Part shown: positions 8,943-18,102 of the stretch, one piece after another
How the letters are laid out: the number at the start of each line of letters is the position of its first letter
Position numbering within the stretch: the first letter of the stretch is position 1
From: Thermoplasmatota archaeon
GTDB lineage: Archaea > Thermoplasmatota > Thermoplasmata > Thermoplasmatales > GCA-001856825
Length of the DNA stretch: 64,000 bases
Assembly: GCA_023381415.1 (NCBI GenBank)
Contig: JAMCUN010000007.1
Location: forward strand, 1 to 64,000
Direction: 5' to 3'
Notes under the pieces: model-generated
Databases searched by the model: none
Told to the model about the DNA's origin: nothing
The model's input: only the letters and a program-made list of their open reading frames with translations
Made by a program: the position numbers and the translations under genes

Positions 8943-9842
8943 GTGGCAAAAGAGACGATACCAGACTACGATTCCATTCAGTTTACGATCAACGAGAAGC
9001 ATGAAGACCTACTCGAGCGGAAGCTTATCTCCACTATTCTGGAAGATGGAAAGTTAGCCGTAGACCTGGGAGGTGGATATGGAAGGCTTACGAACATTCT
9101 CCTCGACCATTTTGACAAAGTGCTGCTCCTTGACTACTCAACCCGCAACCTAGAAAGGGCCTCAAAGAGCCTTGACAAGGATCGGGTACTGTTTGTAAGG
9201 GCAGACATAAGGAATCCTCCAATTCTTAACGGATCGGTAGATTTCATAATGTCAATAAGGGTATTACATCACTATGCGGACATCAGTTTCATAAATTCTA
9301 TCGTCAAAAAACTGAAGAAAGAGGGAAAGTTTCTGTTTAACTTCAATAACATCAGCTCACCAATGATTGCTCTCCACATGATTAGGAGCGCGTTTCTCGC
9401 TAGGAAGATTGAACTAAACATTTTCAATCCATCGGTACAGGGGGTTAAAGACAGTTCTGGTAACAGGGATATATATTTTGCAAGTATGAACAACATCTTG
9501 AGGAAGATCCCCGCGGGCTGCAGTATTGATAGAGTAGTAGGATCAGGTCTCTTCCACAACACGTTAGTTGAGAGAAAAGCGGAAAGCCTGAATCTCCAAA
9601 GGTTGACTGAGGTCGAACTGTTGATTTCAAAAGTGATCAGAAATCCAGAGCTCTATCCTGATGTGTTCTTGTTGTTGAGAAATGAGGTAAGTGCACCCTC
9701 GATTGAAGCCTCTAATCCTTTAGGCATAATCATCTGCACTAGTTGTGGAAACTCACTTCAACCAGCAGGAAACGGTGCGAACTGTTCAAAGTGCGGAAAG
9801 GAGTTCACGTTTTCAAACGGTATTCTGGATACGATAAGCTAG
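8943..9842 (+). CDS. SAM-dependent methyltransferase with C-terminal zinc ribbon
   Basis: This 299-residue protein has a methyltransferase core (AVDLGGGYGRLTN with glycines at 42-45, then LLLDYS, then IMSIRVLHHY). It ends in a four-cysteine ribbon, C265-x2-C268 and C281-x2-C284, followed by F-x-x-NGILD. The ribbon resembles the Trm112-like tail found on several methyltransferases, where it stabilises the enzyme or contacts the substrate. The GTG start lies about 26 bases after a TTTTTAA box. It is divergent from the two methyltransferases on the other strand and is part of the glycan region. Confidence 0.78.
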   Translation: MAKETIPDYDSIQFTINEKHEDLLERKLISTILEDGKLAVDLGGGYGRLTNILLDHFDKVLLLDYSTRNLERASKSLDKDRVLFVRADIRNPPILNGSVDFIMSIRVLHHYADISFINSIVKKLKKEGKFLFNFNNISSPMIALHMIRSAFLARKIELNIFNPSVQGVKDSSGNRDIYFASMNNILRKIPAGCSIDRVVGSGLFHNTLVERKAESLNLQRLTEVELLISKVIRNPELYPDVFLLLRNEVSAPSIEASNPLGIIICTSCGNSLQPAGNGANCSKCGKEFTFSNGILDTIS

Positions 9843-9991
9843 CCATTGTTGAGAAATTTTCAAACTGTAAACATCTCCAAGTTTAGTGTGGTCTTGAAAT
9901 TAGTTGCCACCGGTAGTGTATTCCTTATGCAATAATTTCAAATGAAATGCGATGTTCACAAAACTTAAGAAAAGTGTTGGCGTGAAGATCC

Positions 9992-10960
9992 GTGGAAAGA
10001 AGGACTTCGGCAGGTTTCACGATAGTCATACCGACTCACAACAGGTATGAAAAGCTGATGAATCTGATTGCATCAATAAGCAGAATAAAACTAACAAATT
10101 TGGATGAAGTCATAGTCATAGATGACTCTGACGTGAAACGTGAACTGCCTTCCAAAATGGGAGAAATCAAGATAAGAACAGTCACATCTGACAGGAGGAT
10201 TTACATCAGTGAGGCAAAAAATATAGGAATTTACGAAGCAAAGTCCGAATTTATTTATTTTATTGATGACGATAACGAGGTTGACGAATCAACGTTCGCC
10301 TTTGCCATAAGAGTCCTTGAACATAATGAAGATGTTGGGGCGGTTCTTCCATCTGTACTCTACAAACAGAACAGGGATTTGGTCTGGGTATATGCAACTC
10401 CTTTCAAGAAGGGAAGGTGGGAGCACGAACTGATCGGAAGAAACAAGCCTAGGGACAGCAGTCTGGAAAACAGGGTGGTGGACACTGATGCCCTTCCAAA
10501 CGCATTCCTTGCCAGAAAAGCAGCGTTGCAGGAGGTAGGAGGATTCAGCAAAATTTTACCTATATACAACAGTGCCTATCTGGCTTATTCCCTTAAGACG
10601 AAGGGATGGAAAGTAGTAGCTCACACAGGTTCATTCATCTTTCACGATGTGCTTCTGCCTTCAAAGTTTGGCTACTGGGCAGAGCATCAGATTCCAGATA
10701 AAACGAGGGTGAAAATGGAGGTTAGGGACTGGTATATCTTCATGAAGATTATTCACAAGGATGAAAGACTGTTTACTCTAAAAGCTCTCTCAAGGTCCGC
10801 AAGGTTTCTAGTACCTAACTCAATTGTCTATCTTCTGAATGGCGGCAAACTAAGATTCGCTCTAATCAAGAGTGAAATGGAAGGGGTTGTTGATGGGTTG
10901 AAGGCAAGCCTAGACAAGGAAAGATTGGAACTTGATAGCCAAGTCACATCTTTCCCCTGA
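9992..10960 (+). CDS. GT2 family glycosyltransferase
   Basis: A 322-residue GT-A enzyme: FTIVIPTHNRYEKL at the start, VIVIDDSD for the nucleotide sugar, FIYFIDDDNEVDE with the metal-binding DDD (92-94), and NAFLARKAALQEVGGF before the acceptor-binding region. It resembles rhamnosyl- and galactosyl-type family 2 transferases; donor and acceptor are not predictable. No strong membrane segment is present. The start is GTG. It is the last gene of the 3.5-11 kb glycan cluster. Confidence 0.83.
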   Translation: MERRTSAGFTIVIPTHNRYEKLMNLIASISRIKLTNLDEVIVIDDSDVKRELPSKMGEIKIRTVTSDRRIYISEAKNIGIYEAKSEFIYFIDDDNEVDESTFAFAIRVLEHNEDVGAVLPSVLYKQNRDLVWVYATPFKKGRWEHELIGRNKPRDSSLENRVVDTDALPNAFLARKAALQEVGGFSKILPIYNSAYLAYSLKTKGWKVVAHTGSFIFHDVLLPSKFGYWAEHQIPDKTRVKMEVRDWYIFMKIIHKDERLFTLKALSRSARFLVPNSIVYLLNGGKLRFALIKSEMEGVVDGLKASLDKERLELDSQVTSFP

Positions 10961-11126
10961 TGCGAAGAATTTCAAAAATACTGAGAGAGGGGTTGTTCCA
11001 GGGAGTATTCTGGAGTTATGAGATGTTTTAGCAAACTCCGGTCTATATCGATGCTATTCAACGGCCATTTAGATGGAGTTTAAGATGTTAGGAAACCTAT
11101 AAATATCAACATTCCAATAAGAAAAG

Positions 11127-11585
11127 ATGCCAGAAGTGAAGGAAAGTGGACATAACTTCAGGGCCCTAGGGCTGATTTTCATACTGGCGTTTCTGGTTGC
11201 TTTAACCATTCTTTTCACCGACAAGAATCTCCAAACGGATTTCGGAATTCAACATCCTTACTTTATTCATTGGTATGGAATGCTGACCATAGCGATTGTC
11301 TCATTGATTGCCGGAGCAGTGCTTCTGGTACAAGGGAGAAGAAGCCTCGGCCTTGCAGGTACAATTGGATCATCACTTCTTGCCCTATTCCTTATAGCTG
11401 ACTTGGCAACATATTCGCAGGTCGGGTTCAAATCTGTTTCCCAGTTCGCGACATATCTTTTTGGAGTTATGAAGTATCCTGGCTCGCTCTCCTATATCCC
11501 AGGACTTTATGACCTCCTATTCGCCCTGTTTGTAATAGGAGCAATAGTGGGTGCCATATCCTTGAGGAGTCATAAGAAGGCGTGA
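11127..11585 (+). CDS. Four-helix membrane protein of unknown function
   Basis: The 152-residue product is not recognised. Four hydrophobic segments are clear: about 13-30, 50-69, 75-92 and 128-146. A short polar N-terminus and a KK-rich C-terminal tail suggest both ends are cytoplasmic. The ATG lies about 25 bases after CTATAAATAT, a good archaeal TATA box. The gene stands alone. Confidence 0.6.
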   Translation: MPEVKESGHNFRALGLIFILAFLVALTILFTDKNLQTDFGIQHPYFIHWYGMLTIAIVSLIAGAVLLVQGRRSLGLAGTIGSSLLALFLIADLATYSQVGFKSVSQFATYLFGVMKYPGSLSYIPGLYDLLFALFVIGAIVGAISLRSHKKA

Positions 11586-11867
11586 GAGCTACATACGTTC
11601 CATAAAAAGATTGAGCTAGGGTGGAAGAAATATTGACGCTGCGCTTGCGCTAGTGGAACCGGAATGGCGGGAATGACATCGAAACGAACGATTTCCATGG
11701 CTCAAATACTTTCGTTCAATTCTCAGCAGGATTCTTGGAATTCCCGGATGTAGCGAAGGCGAAATTTCTCTATTAAAATAAAGTCGTTTCGTTACTGAGT
11801 CTCAGTCAATGCTGGTTAGATGATAAGACGTGGGTAGAACAAATGAAGAAGCGAAAAATAAAAAAAT

Positions 11868-12380
11868 CTACTGACTCACGACGACCCCTATGTAAGGCGT
11901 GAATACCTTGGAGTTCAGGTTAAGGCACTGGTTCAGGTTGAATTCAAAAGTAAGGTGTGTCGTTGAAAATGCTCTTACGTTGAATGGATGGTTGAGGAAG
12001 GCTGAATGGGAAGATATGTTAAACGACTCGTTCGTGTCAGCAACAACAACAGATACCGCGGAAACGTAAACCCTGACCATCGTGTAGTTTCCAGCAGGGA
12101 TAGATAGCGATCCAAGGAAGGAAGAGTTGTTAAGAGTCACTCCGTAAATATCCACAGTCCTTGAAGGAATCGTGTAATTCGTCCATCCGGTGGATGTGCT
12201 GTGCAGCGAAATCTCCGAGAAAGTCAGGTAAACTGCGGAAACGTTAGCGTTCACAGGAACATCAGCAGCAGAGAGACTCAATGTGCCATGACCATATGTC
12301 GTAATAGCGGCGTAAGTTCCTGCTCCAGCTATGGCTACAATAGCGATAACAATTACCGCAACCGTGATTTTATTGACCAT
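11868..12380 (-). CDS. Exported DUF4382-like protein
   Basis: The 170-residue product has one N-terminal hydrophobic segment (about 5-27), either a signal or a membrane anchor. An extracellular beta-rich domain follows, with SAVYLTFSEISLHSTSTGW, IPAGNYTMVRVYVSAV and a closing HLTFEFNL. This pattern (an xVxVTIsxIxxH strand, then IPAGxYxxIRL) is that of DUF4382, whose function is unknown. Several NxS/T sites fit surface glycosylation. The gene is convergent with its left neighbour. Confidence 0.7.
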   Translation of the reverse strand: MVNKITVAVIVIAIVAIAGAGTYAAITTYGHGTLSLSAADVPVNANVSAVYLTFSEISLHSTSTGWTNYTIPSRTVDIYGVTLNNSSFLGSLSIPAGNYTMVRVYVSAVSVVVADTNESFNISSHSAFLNHPFNVRAFSTTHLTFEFNLNQCLNLNSKVFTPYIGVVVSQ

Positions 12381-12473
12381 GATTCAAGCATCCCACCACA
12401 CATATCAATCATCTGGTACAATTATCTAATGAAGATTCATGATAACTATCAAAAAGTACTGTAGTTCCAGGAT

Positions 12474-14003
12474 TCAGTTTGCCTTGCTGCCAAGCATTCC
12501 ACGTGCTGCTCCTGGGGCATTTCTAGCCTCTTTCCCCCTGAGCACAGAGAGCACTATTGCAATCAACAGAAGAGCGATTGAAACAACGAGTGCAGTGTGC
12601 ATTCCCCTGATGTATGCCTGGGATAGTGTTCCGCTGATTTTCCCAACTCCAACAAAAATCTGGAATGCAGCAGCCCTTGGTATGGATACAGAAGCAATCA
12701 GCAGGGCTATCGCGAAACTGCTCAGCATTCCCACATTGGCCATTGTCCTCAACAACCCGTTTGTCACTCCATACGCCTTAGGGGGAGCACTCGCCATGAC
12801 TGCGCTGTTGTTCGGAGCAAAGAAAGCACTGTTGCCTGATCCGTATACAACCGCGCCCAGGACCACTACGAAAATAGAAGTACTCAGACCAAAGGTCAGG
12901 TAGATGAGTACTCCGATTATCTGGACAGAGAGACCCATGGTTGACAATACCCTCGCTCCAAACCTGTCTGATAGCCTGCCAGACAAAGGGGCGACCACTC
13001 CTCCCAGTATGTATCCAGGCACAAGAAGAATGGAAGAACTCCATGGAGTGAAACCTCTTGGTCCCTGAAGGTACATAATAATCAGGAAAAGCACAGCGAA
13101 AGTCGCAAGTGACTGGAAGAAGGCAGCGAATATGGATGCAGTGAGTATCCTGCTTCGCAGTATGGAAAGGTCAAGGAGGGGGTGATCTACTCTGCTTTCC
13201 ACGAAAACGAAAGATATGATAAGCAGGAATCCGATCAAAATCTCCAGGCCGAAGGTGTAATCCCATCCTGATCCAGTGATGTTTGAGGTGCCGTACAATA
13301 CGGCAAACAGGCCGGCGCCGAGGAGTACAAGACCTGCATAGTCAAGTTTTTCCTTTACCCTAGGTGACTTCTCCTTAAGCATGTAATATCCGATCAAAGT
13401 AGCTACTATGCCGATAGGGACGTTGATGAAAAATATGTACCTCCAGGTGAAGAAAGTGACGAATGCCCCTCCCACCAGTATCCCGAGAATGGCTCCAAGG
13501 GACCACCCTATGCCATTGTATCCAAATGCCTTCCCTCTCTCCTGTGGAGGGAAGGTATCGGCAAGAATTGCACCGCTGTTTGCAAATATGAACGCCCCTC
13601 CCAGTCCCTGAAATACCCTGAAGAGGATAAGTTCCGAACCGTTCTGGGAAAAACCGCAGAGCAGGGAGAACACAGTGAATAGAGCAAAACCAAGATTGTA
13701 CATCCTGACCCTGCCGAAGATATCACCGAGCCTTCCTACCTGCGTCGTAGCAATTGTCGTTACGAGAAGATAGGCCATTATCACCCAGACCATGCTTATG
13801 AGGTCAGAGTGGAGATCATTCTTCATAACAGGGAGTCCAAGAACGACAGCAGTGGTGTCAATTGCGCTCATTGTTACTCCGGTCATCACCACTGCAACTG
13901 CTACAATCCTGTTCACCTTTTCTTCCCTAGACAGCTGAGGACGGGGCTCAGTGGAATGAAACACAGAGCCCGTTATCGTAGCCGAATTGAAAACACTTTC
14001 CAA
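12474..14003 (-). CDS. MFS drug exporter, DHA2 (14-helix) family
   Basis: The 509-residue product has the DHA2 features: VTMSAIDTTAVVLGLPVM in helix 1 (motif D1), GRLGDIFGRVRM (motif A) after helix 2, FRVFQGLGGAFIFANSGA in helix 4, and WRYIFFINVPIG in the helix 6 region. These transporters use proton motive force to export toxic compounds. The frame starts at a TTG; a start a few codons inside is possible. A perfect 14-base palindrome lies 21 bases upstream, beside the expected transcription start, so a repressor probably controls the gene. Confidence 0.87.
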   Translation of the reverse strand: MESVFNSATITGSVFHSTEPRPQLSREEKVNRIVAVAVVMTGVTMSAIDTTAVVLGLPVMKNDLHSDLISMVWVIMAYLLVTTIATTQVGRLGDIFGRVRMYNLGFALFTVFSLLCGFSQNGSELILFRVFQGLGGAFIFANSGAILADTFPPQERGKAFGYNGIGWSLGAILGILVGGAFVTFFTWRYIFFINVPIGIVATLIGYYMLKEKSPRVKEKLDYAGLVLLGAGLFAVLYGTSNITGSGWDYTFGLEILIGFLLIISFVFVESRVDHPLLDLSILRSRILTASIFAAFFQSLATFAVLFLIIMYLQGPRGFTPWSSSILLVPGYILGGVVAPLSGRLSDRFGARVLSTMGLSVQIIGVLIYLTFGLSTSIFVVVLGAVVYGSGNSAFFAPNNSAVMASAPPKAYGVTNGLLRTMANVGMLSSFAIALLIASVSIPRAAAFQIFVGVGKISGTLSQAYIRGMHTALVVSIALLLIAIVLSVLRGKEARNAPGAARGMLGSKAN

Positions 14004-14326
14004 ACAAGCGATATTCTTAGAATTGTTCCATGGAACAGGGATTTTGGATGGAGGTAATTAAATATAATTATGAAAATATATTAATATCGACCTTCAATAT
14101 TGAAACAGCGATCGAGGTGGATTAGATATTGCGTAAGGTACGTGAGGGGAGAAATGGGAAGGAAACGAATGGGAAGCACATGAGGCATCTGGTAGTCCTA
14201 TCTGAATTCCTGATGGAACTCTTCAGGGATTGAGTGCTCATATGACGAGATGAAACAGGCCACTTATAGCAATGAATCTGAGCTAATCCATATTAACAAG
14301 ATTGTATTTTGTTTCAGTAAAGGACA
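14004..14326. promoter_or_regulatory. Divergent promoter region, MFS exporter / MBL-RqcH operon
   Basis: This 323-base gap has no credible gene. On the exporter side there is an A/T-rich TATA-like stretch around 14055-14070 and a palindrome at 14024-14037. On the MBL side, A/T-rich sequence around 14290-14312 lies about 25 bases before the ATG at 14327. Confidence 0.5.
14024..14037. promoter_or_regulatory. Perfect palindrome TGTTCCATGGAACA, likely operator
   Basis: All 14 bases are self-complementary. The site is 21 bases upstream of the exporter start and about 25-30 bases downstream of its TATA-like box, so a bound repressor would block the transcription start. TetR- or MarR-type regulators commonly use sites like this at drug-exporter genes. 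No regulator gene is adjacent. Confidence 0.5.
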
Positions 14327-15121
14327 ATGCTGATAACTTCATTGGCAAGCGGTAGCTCTGGAAATTCCACCCTTATCTGCGGTGGAAATACGTGCGTGCT
14401 GGTAGACATGGGAATTTCAGTGAGGAAGACTCAGGCAGCCCTCCAGTTGAAGGGGGTTGATTCCAAGAAGATCTCAGCTCTTTTCATAACTCATGGGCAT
14501 TCAGATCACGCATCTGGCGTACACGCCTTCAAGCGAGCTTTCCAGGTCCCCGTTTACGGAACCTACGAAACATCTGATATTTATGTGGAGCAGAGGGGAG
14601 GATATGGGGGGTACCAGGAAATGGGCGTAGAACTGGATAACTTCATCAAAGAGGGGGAGTACAAAGAGATAGGCGACCTTTCCATCGAAGCCGTCAGGAT
14701 ATCTCATGATGCGAGGCATCCTGTTGCTTATTTCATACACAACGGGAACAGGAAGGTCTCTGTCATCACAGACCTGGGGGAATCCAATCCACTCCTTGAG
14801 AAAAGGCTGGGTGAGTGCGACGCCATCTTGATAGAGGCAAACCATGACCCTATCATGCTTCAGAAGGGTCCCTACCCAGATATGCTGAAGAGAAGGATAA
14901 GCGGGGCAAGGGGGCATCTTTCTAACCAGCAGACAGCAAAGGTGCTGAGGAGGGCAGTGAATGAGGAAACTCCAATACTGCTTGCCCATCTTTCCAAGGT
15001 GAACAACACACCTCAGCTGGCCATACAGGCAGTGCACGGAGCGTTGAGGGAAAGCGGTCTCAAGACAGAGAGGATTCACGCACTTTCTCCATACAATGAT
15101 TCTGCGGAGATCCGACTCTGA
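14327..15121 (+). CDS. Metallo-beta-lactamase-fold hydrolase, YycJ/WalJ-like
   Basis: A 264-residue MBL-fold protein. It opens with LASGSSGNST and LVDMGISVRK, typical of YycJ-type proteins, and has the metal motif THGHSDHASGV, then SHDARHPV, TDLGE, and a histidine in the C-terminal LLAHLSKVNN. Bacterial relatives are reported 5'-3' exonucleases; the substrate here is unproven. The stop codon is immediately followed by the ATG of the RqcH-type gene, so the two are translated together. A nuclease role in ribosome rescue or RNA clean-up is an inference from this pairing. Confidence 0.82.
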   Translation: MLITSLASGSSGNSTLICGGNTCVLVDMGISVRKTQAALQLKGVDSKKISALFITHGHSDHASGVHAFKRAFQVPVYGTYETSDIYVEQRGGYGGYQEMGVELDNFIKEGEYKEIGDLSIEAVRISHDARHPVAYFIHNGNRKVSVITDLGESNPLLEKRLGECDAILIEANHDPIMLQKGPYPDMLKRRISGARGHLSNQQTAKVLRRAVNEETPILLAHLSKVNNTPQLAIQAVHGALRESGLKTERIHALSPYNDSAEIRL

Positions 15122-16819
15122 ATGCCAGGTTCGATCTCCTTTGCGGAAATTATGTCCCTCGCCGGATACCTCTCGAGATATGAGGGGGGATTCATAGAGA
15201 AGAATTACCTAAGTGATGAAGGGATATCCTTAAAGTTCAGGAAATCTGGATTGGAATCATCATATCTTCACTTCATGGAAAACAAGTACCTCTTTGTCTC
15301 CCAGGAGAACCAGGTTGAAGGGAGGAAAAATGCACTCCCCATTGAAAACTTGCCTGTTAACAAGGTTAGGCAGCTGGGGACAGACAGGGTTCTCATCGTG
15401 GAAGGTCCAAGGACGATTGTGATTGAACTGATGGGAGGGGGGAACATCTTCATAATTCAGGATGGCCTGATAGTTTACTCCAGGAAACCTGGAAAGAGGG
15501 GCGGAAATACACTCAAGGTTGGGGAGAAGTACGAGTATCCACAGTACATAGATCTCAGGTCTGAAGGGTTCGACTTCGAGGGTGCCATCAGAACATCTTC
15601 CAGCGATCCGATAAGGACACTCGCTGTGAGACTGGGGTTATCGAAGTATGCCAATGAAATTGATTGTGCTCTCGGTCACAGGTTCAGGAGCAACTCGGAT
15701 ATCCTGGCAAGCATGGGGGAGCTAAAGGAAAAGATTTCGGAGATATATTCAGGAGCCAAGGAAGGGAAACTGTACATCTATGGAGACGAGTTCTATGTCT
15801 GGAGAAGTTTCTGCAGGAGCGAGGAGCCGGAGGTACTCGGTATAGAAGATGGCCTCATAAAAGCGTTAAGGAACAACGTCCCGGAGGGTACCGGGAAGAT
15901 AGAGGCGATGAAAAGGAACATGGAGAAGATGACCATTGAGATGGAGAGACTCAGGAATATCGGGGAGTTTATCATGGAGCATCTTGAGGAAATTGATCGC
16001 CTGATAAGAAAGGGTAAAGGCGCAGATCCGGAGAAGTACAAGATAGATTATGAGAAGGGGACCATCTCATTTGTTGAGAGCGGCATGAACATAGAATTGG
16101 ACATGAACAAAACTGCAGGGGAGAATGCCAACGATTACTTTGGCATGAGCAAGAGGATTAAAGACAAATTATCGAGGGTGAGGATAGAACCAGCGGTGGA
16201 AGAGAAGAAGGTTGAAATGAAGAGAGTGAAGAGGGTCTTCACGAACTACAGGTGGTTCATTACAAGTGACGGTAATTTGACTATTGCAGGGAAGGATGCA
16301 GAAACTAACGACTCTGTCGTGAAGAAGTATCTTGGAGATAAGGACATATACTTCCATGCGGATATACACGGAGCACCTTCAGTGGTAATGAAGGTAACCA
16401 ATCCAGTCACTGAAGAAGGGATTGGGGAGGCTGCATCGTTTGCCTGGTGCATGTCCAAGGCCTGGAACTCGAAATTTGAGAATGGCTCAGTCTATTACGT
16501 GACAAGGAGCCAGGTCAGCAAGACACCTGAATCAGGAGAATATCTGGCAAGGGGAGCCTGGATAATCAGGGGGAAGAAGAATTACGTGACTCATGTCAAT
16601 CTGGAGCTTGCAGTCGGCTTCCAGAAGTATGAGAACAGGGATTATGTAGTGGCAGCACCAATCTCATCGGTACATGGGAGAAGGGTAATAATAATCCCGG
16701 GAGAGGAGAAGGAAAGCGTTGTAAAGGAAATTTCCGATTTCCTTGGGGTGGAGAAGGAGTATATCTACCCAGTTTTGCCACCCGGTACCTGCTCGGTTCG
16801 CGAAAGGGTCGTTTCCTGA
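15122..16819 (+). CDS. rqcH: RqcH/NEMF-type ribosome quality-control factor (NFACT family)
   Basis: The 565-residue product has the NFACT layout: an N-terminal NFACT-N domain with the LGTDRVL motif (D88-R89, the pair needed for CAT tailing in homologues), a middle coiled region (about 270-300) and the C-terminal NFACT-R domain with FITSDGNLTIAGKDAETND and DIYFHADIHGAPSVV. RqcH/NEMF binds the split large subunit carrying peptidyl-tRNA and recruits alanyl-tRNA to tag stalled chains. It is slightly shorter than many relatives. Its 3' end overlaps the convergent MFS gene by 55 bases. Confidence 0.88.
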   Translation: MPGSISFAEIMSLAGYLSRYEGGFIEKNYLSDEGISLKFRKSGLESSYLHFMENKYLFVSQENQVEGRKNALPIENLPVNKVRQLGTDRVLIVEGPRTIVIELMGGGNIFIIQDGLIVYSRKPGKRGGNTLKVGEKYEYPQYIDLRSEGFDFEGAIRTSSSDPIRTLAVRLGLSKYANEIDCALGHRFRSNSDILASMGELKEKISEIYSGAKEGKLYIYGDEFYVWRSFCRSEEPEVLGIEDGLIKALRNNVPEGTGKIEAMKRNMEKMTIEMERLRNIGEFIMEHLEEIDRLIRKGKGADPEKYKIDYEKGTISFVESGMNIELDMNKTAGENANDYFGMSKRIKDKLSRVRIEPAVEEKKVEMKRVKRVFTNYRWFITSDGNLTIAGKDAETNDSVVKKYLGDKDIYFHADIHGAPSVVMKVTNPVTEEGIGEAASFAWCMSKAWNSKFENGSVYYVTRSQVSKTPESGEYLARGAWIIRGKKNYVTHVNLELAVGFQKYENRDYVVAAPISSVHGRRVIIIPGEEKESVVKEISDFLGVEKEYIYPVLPPGTCSVRERVVS

Positions 16820-18006
16820 TAGTCCCATCTTCTCCTGGTCAACGGTATTGCAGCTGCCAGGGCAACGCAGATCATCCCTATGAGGCCCCAAAGAAGCAGC
16901 GGGCTATGGTAGAAAAAGGCAAGCATTGATGCATAGACTATTGGAGAGAAAGGGCTAACGAAGTTGCTCAGGAGGGAGAAACCCCCGTAGTATTCACCTC
17001 TTCTTCCCTCGGGTGCAATCCTTCCTATAACCGAGTTCATTGGGGGAGAGATCACATTTTCACCTATCGTGAGGAACACCACATCCAGGAACAGGAGGGG
17101 TATGTTCCTTGTAATCCCAAAAACAGCAAAAGTGGCTGCATATATCAGCAGGCCGATTGCGACCCTCTTCATGTCATCAGTCCTGTAGAAGAGCCTGTTC
17201 ACAGGAAGCTGCAATCCCACCACGACCGCCCCGTTAGTAGCGAACAGTAGCCCTATGACGAAATTGGGAATAAGGTCAATCTTTGACAGGAACTGATTTA
17301 GGATGTAGGCCCACGGGCCGGTTGCGAAGAAAGCGAGGGAAAGCAGAATTGATATCATCAGGAACCTATTATCTCCCCTGGGGAATGAAATAAGGCTTTT
17401 CTCTGCCTGAGGGGGAGCTTCATTGTAGTTTATGTACCTGTAGAACAGGTAGAATCCAATGCTCTCGGAAATCATAGGTATGAGGGGCAGGATTGCATAG
17501 TTGTAAGAAACAACGAAACCAGAGATCGCTGGACCAAGCGAGAACCCCACGTTTGCCCCTATCCTCGTAAGGCTGAATGCATCAATCCTGTCAATATCAT
17601 TGGTCGAATCAGTAACTATAACCATGTCAATTACCGACTGGAGAGATGCAACAGCAGCAAATAGAATGAAAGTGGCATAGATGTAGATGTCAGAAAGGTG
17701 ATAATTGATGCCCAGAAACATGACAAAGAACAGAACAGCAAGCGTAGGAGGCATGAGGAGCGCTATCTTCCTCCTGCCTATTTTGTCCACAAGGTTACCG
17801 CCGAATATGCTGAACGGTATGGAAGCTATGCCAGAAAGAACGAAGAGTATGCCAATTTCAACGTATTGAATGCCCCTGACCTCAAGCAGATATATGGGGA
17901 TGAATACCCATACTCCAGATCTGCCCATCAGCCGCAGCAGCTCAGCTACAGATATGGTGGTCACAATCTTGTTTTGAACGACTTCCCTCGAAATTGGCAG
18001 TTTCAT
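16765..18006 (-). CDS. MFS transporter (12-helix)
   Basis: From the ATG at 18006 the protein has 413 residues and twelve predicted helices. The loop 2-3 motif GGNLVDKIGRRKIALL is present, as are typical glycine-rich helices. The substrate is unknown; the group contains many exporters. A TTTTTATC box lies about 30 bases upstream of the ATG; the frame also has a GTG four codons earlier. The C-terminal codons overlap the convergent rqcH gene by 55 bases. Confidence 0.82.
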   Translation of the reverse strand: MKLPISREVVQNKIVTTISVAELLRLMGRSGVWVFIPIYLLEVRGIQYVEIGILFVLSGIASIPFSIFGGNLVDKIGRRKIALLMPPTLAVLFFVMFLGINYHLSDIYIYATFILFAAVASLQSVIDMVIVTDSTNDIDRIDAFSLTRIGANVGFSLGPAISGFVVSYNYAILPLIPMISESIGFYLFYRYINYNEAPPQAEKSLISFPRGDNRFLMISILLSLAFFATGPWAYILNQFLSKIDLIPNFVIGLLFATNGAVVVGLQLPVNRLFYRTDDMKRVAIGLLIYAATFAVFGITRNIPLLFLDVVFLTIGENVISPPMNSVIGRIAPEGRRGEYYGGFSLLSNFVSPFSPIVYASMLAFFYHSPLLLWGLIGMICVALAAAIPLTRRRWDYQETTLSRTEQVPGGKTG

Positions 18007-18102
18007 CCTGTGAAGCACTTGATTGTCGTCCAGATAAAAAGGTTGGGAAAAGATTCTATTGAACTGAATGAAAGACTGAAATAAAAAAGAAAAAATTTGA
18101 AG

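Noticed and set aside
14501-15079. Long minus-strand frame inside the MBL gene (192 codons)
   Set aside because: Runs antisense to a protein with clear MBL motifs; a shadow of codon bias.
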